NCBI GenBank assembly: GCA_965153455.1
Contig: OZ234503.1
Location: forward strand, 4,216,001 to 4,280,000
Direction of reading: 5' to 3'
Origin: Sphagnum compactum
Lineage: Eukaryota > Bryophyta > Sphagnopsida > Sphagnales
DNA length: 64,000 nt
Shown piece by piece: positions 61,596-64,000 of the stretch (position 1 is the first letter of the stretch; the number at the start of each line of letters is the position of its first letter). The position numbers and the translations under genes are program-made. The notes beneath the pieces are model-generated. The model was given only the letters and a program-made list of their open reading frames with translations. It was not told where the DNA came from and did not search any database.

Positions 61596-64000
61596 CTAAA
61601 TTGAATCAGGGTGCCGGGGTTTGCCTTTTGGAGTGCCAAAATGTTGTGTGATAAAAATCACTGCCATCACTACTAGCAAAGCCCCAATAAGCATACTAAA
61701 CAAAATTGCCCCAGGCTGCCGGGTTTGCACAAACCCATAAATGGTATTTGAAGTGACAAGGATTAAGTCAGTCAGTCCATCACCTGAGAAATCACCAATT
61801 ACCATGGGTGCAACTGGGGGAAACGGTAGGCTTATCATGGTCAATTGGCTGCCTGATGGTGAAAGCACTACAGCTTCCGCCTCACCTGCCACAAGAATTG
61901 CCTCTGGCTGCCTGAACTTGCTCAGAGAGATTGTTTCCAGAGTTGGTACAATCTTCTCAGGAGCAATGCCAGCAGGTGCCAATTTGTTTGACCACATTGC
62001 AGCTGTCATGACTTGCCACTTTTGATGGGCCTCTTGCCCTTTTGAAGGTCCTGTCACTGAGAACAATGTCACCTGCACATGTGATCAAGGAAAGATTTAA
62101 GGGGAATTTCTGCTTCAACCTCTATGGCAACTGCAATAAGATCAATGGCAGCTCCACAGCTGTAGTGGTTCTTTCTCCACTGTTAATCGTCAGTAGTTGC
62201 CACTTCAAATTTCCTCATATTGATAGCTAGAGAACTTCCATATGACATGGTTGATCAGTTGTAAGCACATCTGCCACATATATGGAATTGCTTAATGAGC
62301 CTGATTGGTTAGAGCAAAAAGATGCTTACTTCTCCACGACTGTTCAAGAAGACTACATCCCCATGACTGCGCTTACGGTGACGATGCGCATCAGGCACAG
62401 GCAAAAAAACTGGTGTTGCAACCTCCAAAGGTGCAGAAGCATCTACAGAGTGACCAAAAGCACGAGATGCAAATTCACCCTGTGGGAACATGGAGAATGG
62501 AGAGTGCCTACAAATGGACCCATTGAATAACTGCTCCCTAACTGGAATACCAGATGTTGCAACTGCCCAGCATGGCTTGAGAGCTTCCATCATCCCACTG
62601 GGGACCACTTGTTCTGTCCCACGGCCACCAACAGCCTGTTCCATAATCATCTCTCTTCAGCATATAAAGCCAAGTATAAAAAAAAGCTTTGCCTGCAATT
62701 TAGAAGCTCCTTTATTTATCCATATGGCATGATACGCACCTGCACATGGTCTAAAACACCATCGCCATTGACATCAGCATGCAATCCTCCTTCCGCAAGC
62801 AAGAGCTGCAAAACACAGAAACACCAAATAAATTCAGGACAGCCTCTTAATTTTCTCACTTTGTACAAGCTACTATCACATCCACACATCCACACAGACT
62901 TTATCATCTCCTGGCAGTGAGCAGAGCTTAATGTTACACACTAACCAACATACTGAATTTCCATCACAATTTGGGCAGTAATGAGAAGACTTACACCATG
63001 ATGCTGTCTAGCTGAACAGAACCTAAAAGACAAGGAGAAGACCCTAGGAGACCAAGGAGAAATGGGAATGCAGAAGGAAGAGAAAGGAAAAGAAAAACAA
63101 AGTGAGGAAAGAAGGAAAAAAGGAAACAAGATAGAAGCATGATCTTTTGAGGACAATGTGGGCTTTGGAAAGCTCCTGACTTAGGACAAAGAAGAAGCCC
63201 TTGAAATAGTCATTCCAAAGACAGACACACTAAACCTTTGTGTTGATTTAACAGAAACTGTGAAGAGTAACCTTTTCTCTTCAGAAGACTAATCAAGCTC
63301 ACCATTTACAAATAACTCTTAGGAGCTACAAAAACTTTTGAGTTTTTGGGATATTGCTAGGTCCAGATTCATGTGCTTAAGAACTCTTGTTTCAAAACCC
63401 ACAGGACAAGATCAGTTACCTTACAAACTGTACGCCCAGTTGCTAAGTGGACTGCCTCAATGCCTTCTTTGAGATGTGCCACCACCACATTTGGAACCCA
63501 CCAATGAATTGTTTGGTTGGTTATCATGGGTATATACTGCATGGCCTGTCATCAACAATCAACGTGTCCCCCATAAGCCTCATCCACAAAGCCAAGTGGT
63601 GGGACATTTATAGCAACTCTTCAACACAAATCATCCATAAGATAGTCATTCAGCAAAAGTTTATCCATTTCTGACAGAAAATTCAACAACAAATATCAAG
63701 GTTTGGGTGATTAGAGTGGAGCATTTGACTGTCACTACTTTTGAAGCTATATACTGAAATCATGAGAAGTGTTTAGTTACCTTCTTGGGCTTTGCACCAA
63801 CAGCAAGGTCAACAGCCTTGCCAAGTGCATTCGAAACTTTGTTGCCAGTAGCTTCCTTGCCAGGCAATTGCTTCTCAATTGGCTTTTGAGACAGGAACGT
63901 TGCTGTATTACTTGGCAACTTCTTCACTGTGTGACGCCGATGCTTCCGGAAATGAGCTAACTCAAACCTAGTGTCCTCCCTTGAGTCCTGCAGGTGCCAC
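61596..64000 (-). CDS. FG-GAP repeat membrane protein, NERD1-like (3' part)
   Basis: Five exons in frame are seen: 64000-63781 (open to the window edge), 63536-63420, 62805-62740, 62635-62330 and 62072-61596, giving 394 C-terminal residues. The exons encode IHWWVPNVVVAHLKEGIEAV, then an FG-GAP calcium-loop motif HADVNGDGVLDHVQ, then VVFLNSRGEVTLFSVTGPSK across a junction, then a second loop GDFSGDGLTDLILV. A single transmembrane helix (AILFSMLIGALLVVMAVIFI) and a short tail follow. This matches the plant integrin-alpha-like FG-GAP protein NERD1 (Arabidopsis At3g51050), a single-pass endomembrane protein of about 700 residues linked to exocyst function and root growth. The N-terminal half is beyond the window. 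Confidence 0.85.

Overview
The window is nuclear DNA of a land plant. The genes are intron-rich with GT-AG junctions, intergenic DNA is strongly AT-rich, and several families are plant-type (ULTRAPETALA/SAND-like protein, NERD1-like FG-GAP protein, plant ER chaperones). The mix of retroelements (a Penelope-like reverse transcriptase, a LINE, a Helitron, gypsy-type gag fragments) together with a solo CENP-B-type HTH protein would fit a non-flowering plant such as a moss, liverwort, lycophyte or fern. That placement is inference; the sequence alone does not name a species.

Layout. At 0.85-2.25 kb (-) lies a multi-pass membrane protein gene broken by one in-frame TAG, with four GC-rich repeat copies upstream of it. 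At 4-15 kb there is AT-rich, repeat-rich DNA holding a degenerate LINE (-, about 13.25 to 7.8 kb) apparently split by younger DNA that includes a terminal-inverted-repeat element. At 16.2-28.4 kb is the best-preserved part: an eight-exon ER HSP70 (BiP, -) and an eighteen-exon ER HSP90 (GRP94/endoplasmin, +) arranged head to head. About 1.5 kb separates their start codons, and that stretch contains a perfect ER stress response element (CCAAT-N9-CCACG), a near-perfect second one, and G-box/UPRE-like motifs. At 28.4-40 kb is a transposon-derived desert: an LTR-type relic, then a decayed Helitron Rep/Pif1-helicase region with an internal triplication. At 40.9-44.2 kb (+) is a long protein ending in an ULTRAPETALA-like SAND domain. 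At 46-51 kb (+) is a Penelope-like retroelement interrupted by about 1.8 kb of unrelated DNA. At 52.4-54.9 kb (-) are gypsy gag remains, a foldback element and a frameshifted kinase pseudogene. At 58.0-58.6 kb (+) is a CENP-B-type HTH protein. At 61.6-64.0 kb (-) are the last five exons of an FG-GAP repeat membrane protein of the NERD1 type, running off the right edge.

How the genes work together. BiP and GRP94 are the two main folding chaperones of the ER lumen and are co-induced by the unfolded protein response. Their divergent arrangement around ER-stress elements suggests one regulatory region could drive both. This is the most interesting candidate system in the window. The other genes show no evident functional link.

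Exon boundaries were set by hand from protein continuity, reading phase and GT-AG signals. All chosen junctions for BiP, GRP94, the SAND protein and the FG-GAP protein keep the reading frame.
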